DNA from: Propionibacterium sp.
Lineage (GTDB): Bacteria > Actinomycetota > Actinomycetes > Propionibacteriales > Propionibacteriaceae
Assembly (NCBI GenBank): GCA_012719335.1
Contig: JAAYAO010000370.1
Coordinates: 1-15,986 of the forward strand
DNA length: 15,986 nt
Reading direction: 5' to 3'
The first letter of the stretch is position 1. Each line of letters begins with the position of its first letter. The translations under genes and the position numbers were made by a program. Below, one piece after another: positions 6,343 through 14,521 of the stretch. The notes below the pieces were generated by a model. The model ran no database searches. It was not told the DNA's origin and worked only from the letters and a program-made list of their open reading frames with translations.

Positions 6343-7514
6343 GCGCGATTTCGGGAACCAGCGCGATCGTCGGGATCGGGGCGACCGAGTTCTCCAAGGC
6401 CTCCGGCCGCAGTGAGCTGCAGTTGGCCTGCGAATCGGTCGTGGCCGCCCTGGACGATGCGGGTATCCACCCGTCCGAGGTCAACGGCATGGTCAGCTTC
6501 ACGATGGAATCCAGCTCGGAGATCCACGTGGCCCGCAGCATCGGGATCAAGGAGCAGACCTTCTTCTCCCGGGTCGCCCACGGCGGCGGCGCGGCCTGCG
6601 GCACCGTGGCCCACGCGGCCGCGGCGATCACCGCCGGCCTGGCCGATGTGGTGGTCTGCTGGCGGGCGTTCAACGAACGCTCCGGGCAGCGCTTCGGGCT
6701 CGGGCAGGCCGATCGTCCGATGGACATCTCGGCCGACCGGGCCTACTACTCCTGGCTGACCCCCTACGGCCTGTCCACCCCCGCCCAGTGGGTGGCGATG
6801 GCCGCCCAGCGGTACATGCATGAGTACGGCGCGACCTCGCGGGACTTCGGGCAGATCGCGGTGATCGACCGCAAGCACGCGGCGACCAACCCGCACGCCT
6901 GGTTCCACAAGCGTCCGATCACCATCGAGGACCACCAGAACTCCCGGTGGATCGCCGAACCGTTGCACCTGCTGGACTGCTGCCAGGAGACCGATGGCGG
7001 GCAGGCGCTGATCGTGGTTTCGGCCGAACGGGCCAAGGATCTGAAGCACAAGCCGGCCTGGGTCACCGGTGCCTCCCAGGGCATCGCCGAGGACCAGTTG
7101 ATGATGACCTCGTACTACCGTCCCGAGATCACCGGCCTGCCGGAGATGAAGCTGGTCGCCGACCAGTTGTGGGAGCAGAGCGGTCGCCGCCCCGACGACA
7201 TGGACGCGGCGATCCTGTACGACCACTTCACCCCGTTCGTACTGACCCAGTTGGAGGAGCTCGGCTTCTGCGGTCGCGGTGAGGCCAAGGACTTCATCGC
7301 CGACGGGCACCTGGACACCGACGGCAAGCTGCCGCTGAACACCCACGGCGGCCAGCTCGGCGAGGCCTACCTGCACGGCATGAACGGCATCGCCGAGGCG
7401 GTCCGGCTGATCCGGGGCGAGTCGGTCAACCAGCCCAAGCAGGTCGACGACGTGGTGGTCACCGCCGGCACCGGCGTACCGACCAGCGGTTTGGTGCTCA
7501 GCGCCGACCGGTGA
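6339..7514 (+). CDS. ltp2: Thiolase-fold steroid aldolase Ltp2 (lipid-transfer protein / SCP2-thiolase-like)
   Basis: A 391-residue thiolase-fold protein close in size to M. tuberculosis Ltp2 (386, from memory). It is expected to cleave the 17-hydroxy-3-oxo-pregnene-20-carboxyl-CoA made by ChsH1-ChsH2 into propionyl-CoA and a 17-ketosteroid, using the DUF35 domain of ChsH2 as partner. Visible features are the N-terminal AIVGIGATEFSK strand, HGGGAACG with Cys87 in the region of the thiolase nucleophile, YDHFTPF with Tyr294, and the HGG motif at 336-338 followed by Tyr344. Tyr294 and Tyr344 fall at the positions I remember as catalytic tyrosines in studied Ltp2 proteins. The start is preceded by GGAGG (6326-6332 region) and overlaps the chsH1 stop. 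It is the last operon gene and converges on treY with 40 bp between them. No clear terminator is visible in that gap. Confidence 0.92.
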   Translation: MSAISGTSAIVGIGATEFSKASGRSELQLACESVVAALDDAGIHPSEVNGMVSFTMESSSEIHVARSIGIKEQTFFSRVAHGGGAACGTVAHAAAAITAGLADVVVCWRAFNERSGQRFGLGQADRPMDISADRAYYSWLTPYGLSTPAQWVAMAAQRYMHEYGATSRDFGQIAVIDRKHAATNPHAWFHKRPITIEDHQNSRWIAEPLHLLDCCQETDGGQALIVVSAERAKDLKHKPAWVTGASQGIAEDQLMMTSYYRPEITGLPEMKLVADQLWEQSGRRPDDMDAAILYDHFTPFVLTQLEELGFCGRGEAKDFIADGHLDTDGKLPLNTHGGQLGEAYLHGMNGIAEAVRLIRGESVNQPKQVDDVVVTAGTGVPTSGLVLSADR

Positions 7515-7554
7515 CCGGCGGGCTCACCGGATCCGAGTCGAAACCAGGGCCCTC

Positions 7555-9870
7555 TCACCGGCGAATCAACAGGCTGACCGGGTAGTGGTGCAGTAGCTCC
7601 TTGATCTGCACCCGCCCGGTCCAGTCGTGTCCGGAGTACACATCGTGCCAGGTGCCGGCCAGGTCGAAGCCGGAGTCGCACCAGCCGCCCTCGGCCGCCA
7701 GCCGGTAGGGGAGCCGGGTGACCAGGGTGATCGCACCACCGCGGTCGAACCCGACCAGATGGTGGGCGCAGGCCCCGTCGGTGTACACCGGGGTGTAGCC
7801 GGTGAACAGCTCCGGGTGGTCGCGCCGGGTGCGCAGGGTCTGGACGGTGATCCACAACTTCGCGTTGCCGGAGGCGTCCACCGGCGGCGGCTCCTCGCCC
7901 CGGGCGATCGCGTCCTCGATCCAGTCCAACCGGGAGGCCCGGTCGGCGAAGTTCACCGGCCGGCGATTGTCCGGGTCGACCAGGGCGTTGTCCCACAATT
8001 CGGTGCCCTGATACACATCGGGCACCCCCGGCATGGTCAGTTGCAGCACCTTCTGGGCCAGGGTGTTGCTCCACCCGGGCTGCTCCACCAGCACCCACAT
8101 CCGGGCCAGGGCGTCCCGCAGATCCGGGTCGTCATGGGCCTCGTCGACCAGCGCATGCACGATCGCCTCGAAATGCGCGTCGGGGTCGCTCCACCGGGTG
8201 CCGGTGGCCGCTTCCCGCATCGCCTTCTCGGCGTAGGCGTGCATCCGGTCGCGTTCGATCGCACCGGCGGCCACCAGGGTTTGGGCCATCAGGTACCCGA
8301 ACCGGCGATCCGGCACCCGACTGCGGCTCATGAACGCCGCGGCGAAATCCTCCCAGGGCCGATCGATCTCGCTCAGCACCGCGAGCCGGGCCCGGACGTC
8401 CTCACCACGCTTGGTGTCATGGGTCGACATCGAGGTCATCGACTCGGGCCAGTCCCGCAACCGGGCAGCCTGGCGCCGGTGGAACTCGTCCACGCCGATA
8501 CCGAACCGGTCGGGTTCACCACCGACCTCGTTGAGTGCCACGAACCGGTTGTAGCGGTACCAGGCGGTGTCCTCCACGCCCTTGGCCATCACCGCACCGC
8601 TGAACTGCTCGAACCGCACCTGCGCCTCGGTGCCGGTCTCACCGACCGCGGCCACCACCTCGTCCAGGGCCGGGGCCAGGTCGGGACGGGCCTGTCGCGC
8701 GGCCGTCACGGCCCGCTCCAGATTCTCCCGGCCGAAGGGCAGGTAGGAGCGGTACACCGGGACATGGGCGGCCAGCTCCACCAACGCCTCGCACAGCGTG
8801 TCGCGGCGCAGGACGGCTGCATCGTCGTCCCCATCGCCGACGATCAGGGTCGCGATCCGCCGCGCCTCGGTCGGCAACAACTCGCTCGCGGCCTGCCGTT
8901 TGCCGTCCAGCACATGGGCGTGCAGGTCCTGCTCGTCGCCGGTCAACTCCCGGTAGAGCCGGGTGAAGTCCGGTTCGTCGGCCGGGTCGATCAACACCTG
9001 ACAGACCTCGCGCATCGCGTCGTAGCCGGTGGTGCCGGCGATCGGCCAGTCGGGCAGTTGCTCGCCGGGCTCGACGATCTTCTCGGCGGTCAGCCACCGG
9101 TTCGGCCCGGCGCATTCGCGCAGCCGGGTCAGGTAGTCGCCGGGGGAGACCAGACCGTCGGGGTGATCGACCCGCACCCCGACCACGACCTCGTCGTTCA
9201 GCAGGTCGAGGATCTTGGCGTGGGTGGCGTCGAAGACCGCCGGGTCCTCGACCCGGACGCCGGCCAGATCGGCGACGGCGAAGAAGCGGCGATAGGTGAG
9301 TTCCTCGTTGCCCTCGCGCCAGTTGATCAGCCGGTAGTGCTGCCGGTCCAGGATCTCCGACAACGGGGCGTCACCGTCGCTGCTGCCCTCGGCGAGCGGG
9401 AACCGGTGCTCGTGGTAGTGCAGCTCGTCCCCGTCGAGGGTGAAATCGTCGGCCGACACCTCGTCGCCCAGCACCGGCAACAGGATCGGCCCACGTGCCC
9501 AGTCGATGTCGTACCAGTCGGCGTAGGGGGAGTTCCGGCCCTCCCGCAGCACACTCCACCAGGACGGGTTCTCCACCGGCCGGGCCACCCCCAGGTGATT
9601 CGGCACGATGTCGATCACGATGCCCAACCCGGCCGCGGCCGCGGCGTCGCGCAGCGCCGACCAGCCCTCGTCCCCACCGCGTTGCGGGTCGATCGCGGTC
9701 GGGTCGACGATGTCGTAACCGTGATCCGAACCACTGGTCGAGGTCAGGATCGGCGACAGGTACACCGCCCCGACCCCGATCCGGGCCAGGTAGGGCACCA
9801 GATCGGCGGCGTCGTGCAGGGTGAAACCGGGACGGATCTGCAATCGATAGGTCGAGGTGGGAATCGCCAT
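7555..9870 (-). CDS. treY: Maltooligosyl trehalose synthase TreY (GH13)
   Basis: A 771-residue GH13 enzyme of full TreY length that turns the reducing-end alpha-1,4 bond of maltooligosaccharides into an alpha,alpha-1,1 bond, for release of trehalose by TreZ. Numbered from the ATG, the GH13 motifs are DIVPNH (87-92), VRVDHPDGL with nucleophile Asp235, AEKI with acid Glu263, and STHDTKRGEDVR with HDT at 484-486. The TreY-type signatures VMAKGVEDTAWYRYNRF (about 427-443) and MPGVPDVYQGTELWDN (about 613-628) are present. GGATAGG lies nine bases before the ATG. A GTG two codons upstream (9876) is an alternative start. No treZ or treX is in the window, which is unusual because these genes are often clustered. 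Upstream on the same strand, 30 bp away, is the KshA fragment. Confidence 0.95.
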   Translation of the reverse strand: MAIPTSTYRLQIRPGFTLHDAADLVPYLARIGVGAVYLSPILTSTSGSDHGYDIVDPTAIDPQRGGDEGWSALRDAAAAAGLGIVIDIVPNHLGVARPVENPSWWSVLREGRNSPYADWYDIDWARGPILLPVLGDEVSADDFTLDGDELHYHEHRFPLAEGSSDGDAPLSEILDRQHYRLINWREGNEELTYRRFFAVADLAGVRVEDPAVFDATHAKILDLLNDEVVVGVRVDHPDGLVSPGDYLTRLRECAGPNRWLTAEKIVEPGEQLPDWPIAGTTGYDAMREVCQVLIDPADEPDFTRLYRELTGDEQDLHAHVLDGKRQAASELLPTEARRIATLIVGDGDDDAAVLRRDTLCEALVELAAHVPVYRSYLPFGRENLERAVTAARQARPDLAPALDEVVAAVGETGTEAQVRFEQFSGAVMAKGVEDTAWYRYNRFVALNEVGGEPDRFGIGVDEFHRRQAARLRDWPESMTSMSTHDTKRGEDVRARLAVLSEIDRPWEDFAAAFMSRSRVPDRRFGYLMAQTLVAAGAIERDRMHAYAEKAMREAATGTRWSDPDAHFEAIVHALVDEAHDDPDLRDALARMWVLVEQPGWSNTLAQKVLQLTMPGVPDVYQGTELWDNALVDPDNRRPVNFADRASRLDWIEDAIARGEEPPPVDASGNAKLWITVQTLRTRRDHPELFTGYTPVYTDGACAHHLVGFDRGGAITLVTRLPYRLAAEGGWCDSGFDLAGTWHDVYSGHDWTGRVQIKELLHHYPVSLLIRR

Positions 9871-9900
9871 GGGCACGAGCCTATCCGGCGGGTGCCCGGG

Positions 9901-10323
9901 TCACACGGTCTGTGCTTGCTCTTCCTCGCGCTTGCGCAGGATCTCGGTGACCTCGGCCTTCCAGCTCTCGACCGGACGGGTGGTGTCGATCTCGAACTCG
10001 AAGCGGTCGGTCATCTCCGGGGTGATGTCGGCAACGTCGACGTAGAACTGCTCGTACCAGCGACGGAGCTGGTAGACCGGCCCGTCCTCCTCGCACAACA
10101 GCGGGTTGTCGATCCGGGCCTTGTTGTTCCAGATCTGCACGTCCTGCTCGAAGCCGTACTTGATGAACTCGGCCATCTGCAGGCCGGATTCCTGGGCGAT
10201 CTCCGGATTCGGGAAGTCGGACTTCTTCACCTTGATCGCGTAGTTCAGCATGAAGCTGTTCTGGTCGATCGGGTAGTGCGAGTTGATCAGGGTCATGTTG
10301 ACCTCGGTGTCCGATGCGGCCAT
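9901..10323 (-). CDS. C-terminal fragment of a KshA-like 3-ketosteroid 9alpha-hydroxylase oxygenase (probable gene remnant)
   Basis: These 140 codons match the last third of KshA, the Rieske oxygenase that 9alpha-hydroxylates androstenedione-type steroids and opens ring B. Diagnostic stretches are INSHYPIDQNSF, GFEQDVQIWNNKARIDNPLL, EEDGPVYQLRRWYEQFYVD and EMTDRFEFE.DTTRPV, which I recognise from mycobacterial KshA. Asp61 in FEQD probably corresponds to the aspartate ligand of the mononuclear iron. The Rieske CxH/CxxH motifs and the two iron histidines are missing, so it cannot act as an oxygenase alone. No KshA-like sequence is visible in any minus-strand frame just upstream. Yet it has an ATG with AAAGGG eight bases before it, so it could be translated. 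It is either a decaying deletion product or a small protein of unknown role; I favour the former. An earlier in-frame start at 10377 has no family match. Confidence 0.8.
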   Translation of the reverse strand: MAASDTEVNMTLINSHYPIDQNSFMLNYAIKVKKSDFPNPEIAQESGLQMAEFIKYGFEQDVQIWNNKARIDNPLLCEEDGPVYQLRRWYEQFYVDVADITPEMTDRFEFEIDTTRPVESWKAEVTEILRKREEEQAQTV

Positions 10324-10418
10324 GTCGGTGACCCTTTCGCGAGACGATGTGCTCGCACGGTATGTGGCGAGCATCACGTCCCGCGGGTGGGGTTCCCGTC
10401 AGATGGACGCCTTGTTCC
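10324..10418. other. Junction between the KshA fragment and the truncated binding-protein gene
   Basis: This 95-bp stretch holds only the ribosome-binding site of the KshA fragment (AAAGGG, 10332-10337 on the minus strand). No inverted terminal repeats, transposase remnant or convincing promoter can be seen. It is the probable breakpoint region for the loss of the KshA N-terminus. Confidence 0.4.
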
Positions 10419-11525
10419 TCAGTCGATCCACGCCCGGTCGAACATCACCATGGTGTTGGCCGCACCAACGATGCCGTGCACATTGTCGTTCCAGAAGGAG
10501 ATCTCTTCGGACCAGCCCCACAGCAGGAAGGGCACGTCCTCGTTGATCTGCTCCTGCAGGGCCTCCATGATCCGGTGTTGCTCCTCCTCGGTGGTGGCCG
10601 CCTCGAATCCCTCGATGAGGGAGTCGAGCTCCGGGCTGGAGTAGGCCCCGTAGCGTTGGATGCCGTCGCTGTGCAGAACGGCGAACATCTTGGCCAGCGG
10701 GTCGGCCTCGCGGAAGTTGTAGCTCCACGAGGTGATGTCGTAATCCTGGCTCCCCGCAATCCGGGTGATCTGGTCGGTGATCGAAGCGGCGGTGTCGCTC
10801 TCGACCTCGAAACCGACGGCCTCCATCTGTGCCTTGAAGGCCAGGTTGCGGGTGCGCAACGACGCGCTCGGGCCGCCCAGGATCTGCAGTTTGCCGTCGT
10901 AACCGTCGGCCTTGGCCTCCTCCAGCAGGCGGCGGGCCTCCTCGGGGTCGTACTCGAGCCCCTGCGCCTCGGTCGCCCAGCGGGAATGCTCCGGGAACAG
11001 GGTCGTTTCGCCGTGACCGTACTCACCGACGACGGTCTTCTGCAGCGCATCGGCATCGGTGGCCAACTGGATCGCCCGACGCACCCGGGGATCGGCTCCC
11101 GGACGCCCCTCCTGGGCATTGATCATGCCCAGCGAGCCGCCGGTGACCAGCGAGCGGTATCCGCTGAACCCGTCCTCGATCAGCGGGCCGAGATGGTTGG
11201 AGTCCCGGGCCAGGGCGGCGTCGACGTCCATGGACCGCAGGGCATCCACCGCGATCTGCGGGTCGGTGAAGTACACGAACCGGACGCTGTCGAGGTGCGG
11301 GGCGCCGTTCCAGTAGTTCGGGTTGGCCTCCAGGGTGATCTGGGTGCGCTCCTCCCAGGCGCCCGCCACATTGCGCACCCACAGCGGGCCCTCCGGGGAG
11401 GTCGGCGCAGCGGCGTACCGGTCCTGGCTGAACTTCACCGCCTCGGCGTCCAGCGGGTCGCCGTTGGAGAAGGCCACGTCCGCCCGCAGGGTGAGCGTCC
11501 ATTCGGTGAAGTCGTAGTTGGCCGA
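10419..11525 (-). pseudogene. ABC transporter substrate-binding protein, family 5 (oligopeptide/dipeptide type), 5'-truncated
   Basis: The frame encodes about 368 residues of a peptide-type solute-binding protein, a family usually above 500 residues. Recognisable parts are WTLTLRADVAFSNGDPLDAEAVKFSQDR at the beginning (usually around residue 90-120 of the family), then NPNYWNGAPHLDSVRFVYF, DPRVRRAIQLATD, and a C-terminal LLWGWSEEISFWNDNVHGIV. The signal peptide, lipobox and roughly the first 90 residues are absent. Between the lipoprotein stop (11592-11594) and the homology there is no ATG, and the only GTG (11477) is inside the conserved WTLTLR..V.F motif, so no sensible start exists. No permease or ATPase genes are nearby. 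I read it as a gene that lost its 5' end. An automatic caller might start it at 11477. Confidence 0.8.
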
Positions 11526-11591
11526 GCCCCTGTACGGAAGAGAATCCCGGCTGCCGGAAGCCGTCGTGCGCCGGATCGGCCCCCGGAGTGC

Positions 11592-12188
11592 TCAGCGGAC
11601 GCTGTTCGCCACGTCCTCCGCCTCCTCGGCGGACAGTTCGGTCGAGATGATCACCAGGGTGAGGGTCTGCTCCCGGGGGACGAGGATCTCGGTCCAGGTG
11701 AGCTCGGCGATGTCGCGGGCCAGAACGTTGTCGGCCACCCGGCGGGCGGTGCCGCAGTCGAGGGATCCCTGCGTGTAATCGGTTCCGAACGAGGTCGCCT
11801 CCGCCTCGGCGGCGAACTCGATCACTTCCACCACGGCCTCATCGCCCCGATCGGTGGTGAACGCACCTTCGAGCACCCGCACCGGTGTCGGCAACGCCGA
11901 GCGATCGATGCAGGCGTAGGAGGCCCAGATCGCCATCGCCTCCTCGACATCGCGTTCGGTGGCCCAGGGGGTGTCCGGCTCCGCGTCATCGTCCACGCTC
12001 TGGGGTCGCGGGCTCCACCCCGACGGGCTGGGCAGCGGTTCGACGTCGACGGTGGGTTCGAGGTCGGGGGCCGGTGTGGTCCGGGAGGTGGAGCTCCCCG
12101 GCGAGGGTGGCTGCTCGTCGGTGGACCCATCAACCCCGTTGCAGGCGGAGAGGAGCAGCGCCAGCGCCACGATGACCACAGATCTCAT
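11592..12188 (-). CDS. Small secreted lipoprotein of unknown function
   Basis: A 198-residue protein with a short lipoprotein signal: a hydrophobic stretch at residues 4-13 and the lipobox LSAC with the lipidated cysteine at position 16. A Ser/Thr/Pro-rich low-complexity spacer (about 20-60) and an acidic segment (66-72) lead to a folded domain of about 125 residues. That domain has two further cysteines (in YACID and LDCGT) that may form a disulfide. I do not recognise the domain; its size and cysteine pair resemble other actinobacterial surface lipoproteins. The start is one base after the stop of the M15 peptidase gene, so the two are almost certainly co-transcribed and may work together at the cell wall. 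The stop is followed in the same frame by the truncated binding-protein sequence. Confidence 0.85.
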   Translation of the reverse strand: MRSVVIVALALLLSACNGVDGSTDEQPPSPGSSTSRTTPAPDLEPTVDVEPLPSPSGWSPRPQSVDDDAEPDTPWATERDVEEAMAIWASYACIDRSALPTPVRVLEGAFTTDRGDEAVVEVIEFAAEAEATSFGTDYTQGSLDCGTARRVADNVLARDIAELTWTEILVPREQTLTLVIISTELSAEEAEDVANSVR

Positions 12189-12189
12189 G

Positions 12190-13596
12190 TCAGCGCTCGA
12201 AGTGGTGCCAGTCCCACCCGGAGAACCACTGGAAGCCGCGCCGGGTCATCGCCTTGACCATGGGGGAGTTGGTGTGCAGCAGGCCGGTGACCGAGGTGGG
12301 TCGGCTGGTGGCGTAGGTGGCGGTGGGGTACCACCGTCCGTCGGGTGCCCGGTAGGGATTCTGGGCCGGGTTGATGTCGACCGCCCGGCCGGTGGAGTGC
12401 GGGGACATCCGGTACGGGTTGCCCACCACGTGCCGGCAGTTGAAGGCCGAGGTGTTGTTGGCCGCCATCATGGCCACGTCGTCGGCCTGCCAGTGATCGG
12501 GATTGGTCATCTGCCCGATCCGGAACCCGCCGTCGAAGGCTTCCTTGAACGCATCCCGCGTGATGCCGGCAATATCGCGCCGGACCACCAACACGCCGGT
12601 GCGCACTGTGCCGGAGTAGTTCCGGTAGGTCATGGTGATGGTCGACAACTGTCCCGGCCCGACGGGGCACCCCGCCCGATAGGTGTGCCGGACGTCGGAG
12701 GCCACTGTGTTGCGGATCGTGGCCGACCAGGCGGCGGTGCGGCGCAGGGTGAAGGTGGGGCTGTAGTACCGCCCGGCGGCGCTGTCGACGCCCACCCGGT
12801 AGGTGTAGGTGCCGGCCTGGGTGGCGCCGTAGGTGAGTTTCAGGGTGTAGCTGCCGCGGGAGTCGGTGGTGCCGACCTGGGAGCGTGACCAGCGGCCCGC
12901 GACGAGGACCTCGGTGAAGACGGGTCGGTTGGGTGCGCCGTGTGCGGTACCCCAGACGTAGGTGACCTCGCCGACGGGCTTGGTGCCGGCGCCGGCAGCG
13001 GTCACGCCCGGAATGCGGTTCAGCGTGACCGGGTCACTCCACACGCCCTCGAAACCGATGCGGTAGGTGTGCAGGCCGACGCTGGTCGCGTTGGGAGCCA
13101 CGATCGTGAAGTACCCGGTGCTGTCGGGGGTGGTGCTGCCGAACCCGACCCACTGGCCGTCGACCAGGCGCTGGGCGGTGAGGCTGCTCACGGACGGACA
13201 ATTGCGGGCCCAACCCCACAGGTAACTGGTCTGGCCCGCCGGCTTGGTGCCGGCCGAGGCCGCCGTGATCGTGCAGGAAACCGCGGCGGACCGCTGCGCC
13301 GGTTCCGCACCCGATGGTGGATCCACCGCTGGTGACGCATCCGGTGCCGGGTGCTCGGGGGGCGGTGCGGTCGTCTCCAGCGATGGGACGGAGGGCTCGG
13401 GGGAGGGCGGTGTTTCGACCTCGGGAGCCGGGTTCGCGGGAGTCTCCGGCGCCGGGCTGTCCACGGGCGCCTCGGGGGAGGCCGGAACCGAGGGGGATGG
13501 ATTCGCCGCCGGGGGCGCGGGATCGTCATCGGCGTGGGCGACCGAGCCCATCGTCAGAACCAGGATCGTCGCCACCATTGGCGCGAGGCGCTCCAT
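12190..13596 (-). CDS. Secreted M15-family (VanY-like) peptidase with Pro-rich linker and duplicated beta-type modules
   Basis: A 468-residue exported protein. The signal peptide covers residues 1 to about 22 (VATILVLTMGSVAHA, cleavage before DDD). A Pro/Ala/Glu-rich linker covers 23-103. Two homologous modules follow (109-194 and 198-286), both beginning TAA.AGTKP.G...Y.WG and both carrying a G.YT...AT..G..TYR.G core. The C-terminal domain (about 290-468) is an M15 peptidase: SPHSTGRAVDIN supplies zinc ligands His400 and Asp407, and GWDWHHFE gives the final histidine (464 or 465) and a glutamate. Such enzymes cut D-alanine-containing peptidoglycan bonds; the modules probably bind wall material. 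I chose ATG 13596 because it begins the signal peptide. The frame is open to 13689, but that start would overlap serB and bury the signal peptide. The ribosome-binding site is weak. The gene follows serB after 40 bp. Confidence 0.85.
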   Translation of the reverse strand: MERLAPMVATILVLTMGSVAHADDDPAPPAANPSPSVPASPEAPVDSPAPETPANPAPEVETPPSPEPSVPSLETTAPPPEHPAPDASPAVDPPSGAEPAQRSAAVSCTITAASAGTKPAGQTSYLWGWARNCPSVSSLTAQRLVDGQWVGFGSTTPDSTGYFTIVAPNATSVGLHTYRIGFEGVWSDPVTLNRIPGVTAAGAGTKPVGEVTYVWGTAHGAPNRPVFTEVLVAGRWSRSQVGTTDSRGSYTLKLTYGATQAGTYTYRVGVDSAAGRYYSPTFTLRRTAAWSATIRNTVASDVRHTYRAGCPVGPGQLSTITMTYRNYSGTVRTGVLVVRRDIAGITRDAFKEAFDGGFRIGQMTNPDHWQADDVAMMAANNTSAFNCRHVVGNPYRMSPHSTGRAVDINPAQNPYRAPDGRWYPTATYATSRPTSVTGLLHTNSPMVKAMTRRGFQWFSGWDWHHFER

Positions 13597-13636
13597 GAAC
13601 GGGGGTGTAGCGTCCGCACCGATCCGGCCGACAGTC

Positions 13637-14521
13637 CTATCGCGATACCGGGGAACTGTCCAGGTGCGCGCCCAGCCCCAACAGTTCACCGATCACGTCG
13701 AGACCGGGGAAGTCGATGCGTGCGGTGGCTTGTTCGGCGACGATCGGTTTGGCCCGGTAGGCGAACCCGACCGCGGCCTGCGACATCATCACCAGATCGT
13801 TGGCCCCGTCGCCGACCGCGACGGTGCGCTCGGGGGCGATGCCCAGTTCGTCGGCCCACTGCCGCAGCATCTGCGCCTTGGTGTCGGCGGTGACGATGTC
13901 GCCGAGCACCCGGCCGGTGAGCACCCCATCGGCCACCTCGAGACGGTTCGCCAGGTGGTGACCGATGTCGAGCTGATCGGCCAGGCCGGACACGACCTCG
14001 GTGAAACCGCCGGAGACCAGACCGAAGGTCCACCCGCTCAGGTGCAGGCAGGCGGCCAACTCCCGGGCGCCGGGGCTGAACTCGACCTCCTGCAGGACGT
14101 CGGCGAAAACCCCCTCGGGCACCCCGGCCAGGGTGGCGACCCGCTGGGTGAGGCTGGCGGCGAAGTCGAGTTCGCCCCGCATGGCACGTTCGGTGACCGC
14201 GGCCACCTCGGCGCGGGTGCCGGCGCGTTCGGCGATCAACTCGATCACCTCGGCGGTGATCAGGGTGGAGTCGACGTCCGACACCAACAGGCCCGGGCCG
14301 GGTTCGGTCAGTGCCTCGGGCAGTACCAGAAAGGTGCCGCCGGCCCCGGTGACCAGGTCGCGGGCGGTCGAGACCGTGTCCTCGTCGAAGTCGCCGACGA
14401 ACCGGGCCGCGGTCCATCGGTCGGTGCTGCGGCCGGTGGTGATGTCACTGCCCAGGACGGCCGCGACCGAGTTCAGGGTCGGGTCGGCGGCGGCGAAGGC
14501 CACCGCGAGGTGGGTGCTCAC
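13637..14521 (-). CDS. serB: Phosphoserine phosphatase SerB
   Basis: A 294-residue HAD-superfamily phosphatase for the last step of serine biosynthesis, O-phospho-L-serine to L-serine. Motif I is DVDSTL with Asp82 (nucleophile) and Asp84. The cap region carries EVIELIAERAG and ERAMRGELDF, which are typical of SerB. Motif II is SGG at 170-172, the lysine is Lys215 (TADTK), and motif III is GDGANDL at 237-243. The N-terminal 75 residues form a short region with no clear ACT signature, so it is nearer the E. coli length than the long two-ACT mycobacterial SerB2. The start is GTG 14521, with GGAG seven bases upstream, overlapping the mutarotase stop by four bases (GTGA). Confidence 0.93.
   Translation of the reverse strand: MSTHLAVAFAAADPTLNSVAAVLGSDITTGRSTDRWTAARFVGDFDEDTVSTARDLVTGAGGTFLVLPEALTEPGPGLLVSDVDSTLITAEVIELIAERAGTRAEVAAVTERAMRGELDFAASLTQRVATLAGVPEGVFADVLQEVEFSPGARELAACLHLSGWTFGLVSGGFTEVVSGLADQLDIGHHLANRLEVADGVLTGRVLGDIVTADTKAQMLRQWADELGIAPERTVAVGDGANDLVMMSQAAVGFAYRAKPIVAEQATARIDFPGLDVIGELLGLGAHLDSSPVSR

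Noticed and set aside
7515..7554. A terminator between the convergent ltp2 and treY genes
   Set aside because: Only short CCGG and CGGATCCG palindromes are visible, with no T-run on either strand.
7627..10644. A plus-strand open frame of about 1005 codons opposite treY and the KshA fragment
   Set aside because: It is antisense to genes with clear catalytic motifs. Its product is Gly/Arg/His/Gln/Val-rich with no family signature, as expected for antisense frames in GC-rich DNA.
11548..11563. Possible stem-loop terminator after the lipoprotein gene (CGGCT / AGCCG around a 6-nt loop)
   Set aside because: The stem is only 5 bp and no T-run follows on the minus strand.
11477..11591. Lipoprotein and binding protein as one gene split by a stop codon, since they share a frame
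   Set aside because: The lipoprotein is complete with its own domain, and a real binding protein of this family would have its lipobox within its own first 30 residues. The shared frame appears coincidental.
10324..11591. Transposon or phage as the cause of the broken genes
   Set aside because: No transposase, integrase, terminal inverted repeat or target duplication is visible around the breakpoints.
10347..12257. A plus-strand open frame of about 636 codons across the binding-protein remnant and the lipoprotein gene
   Set aside because: Same antisense composition and no motif; the minus-strand frames match known families.
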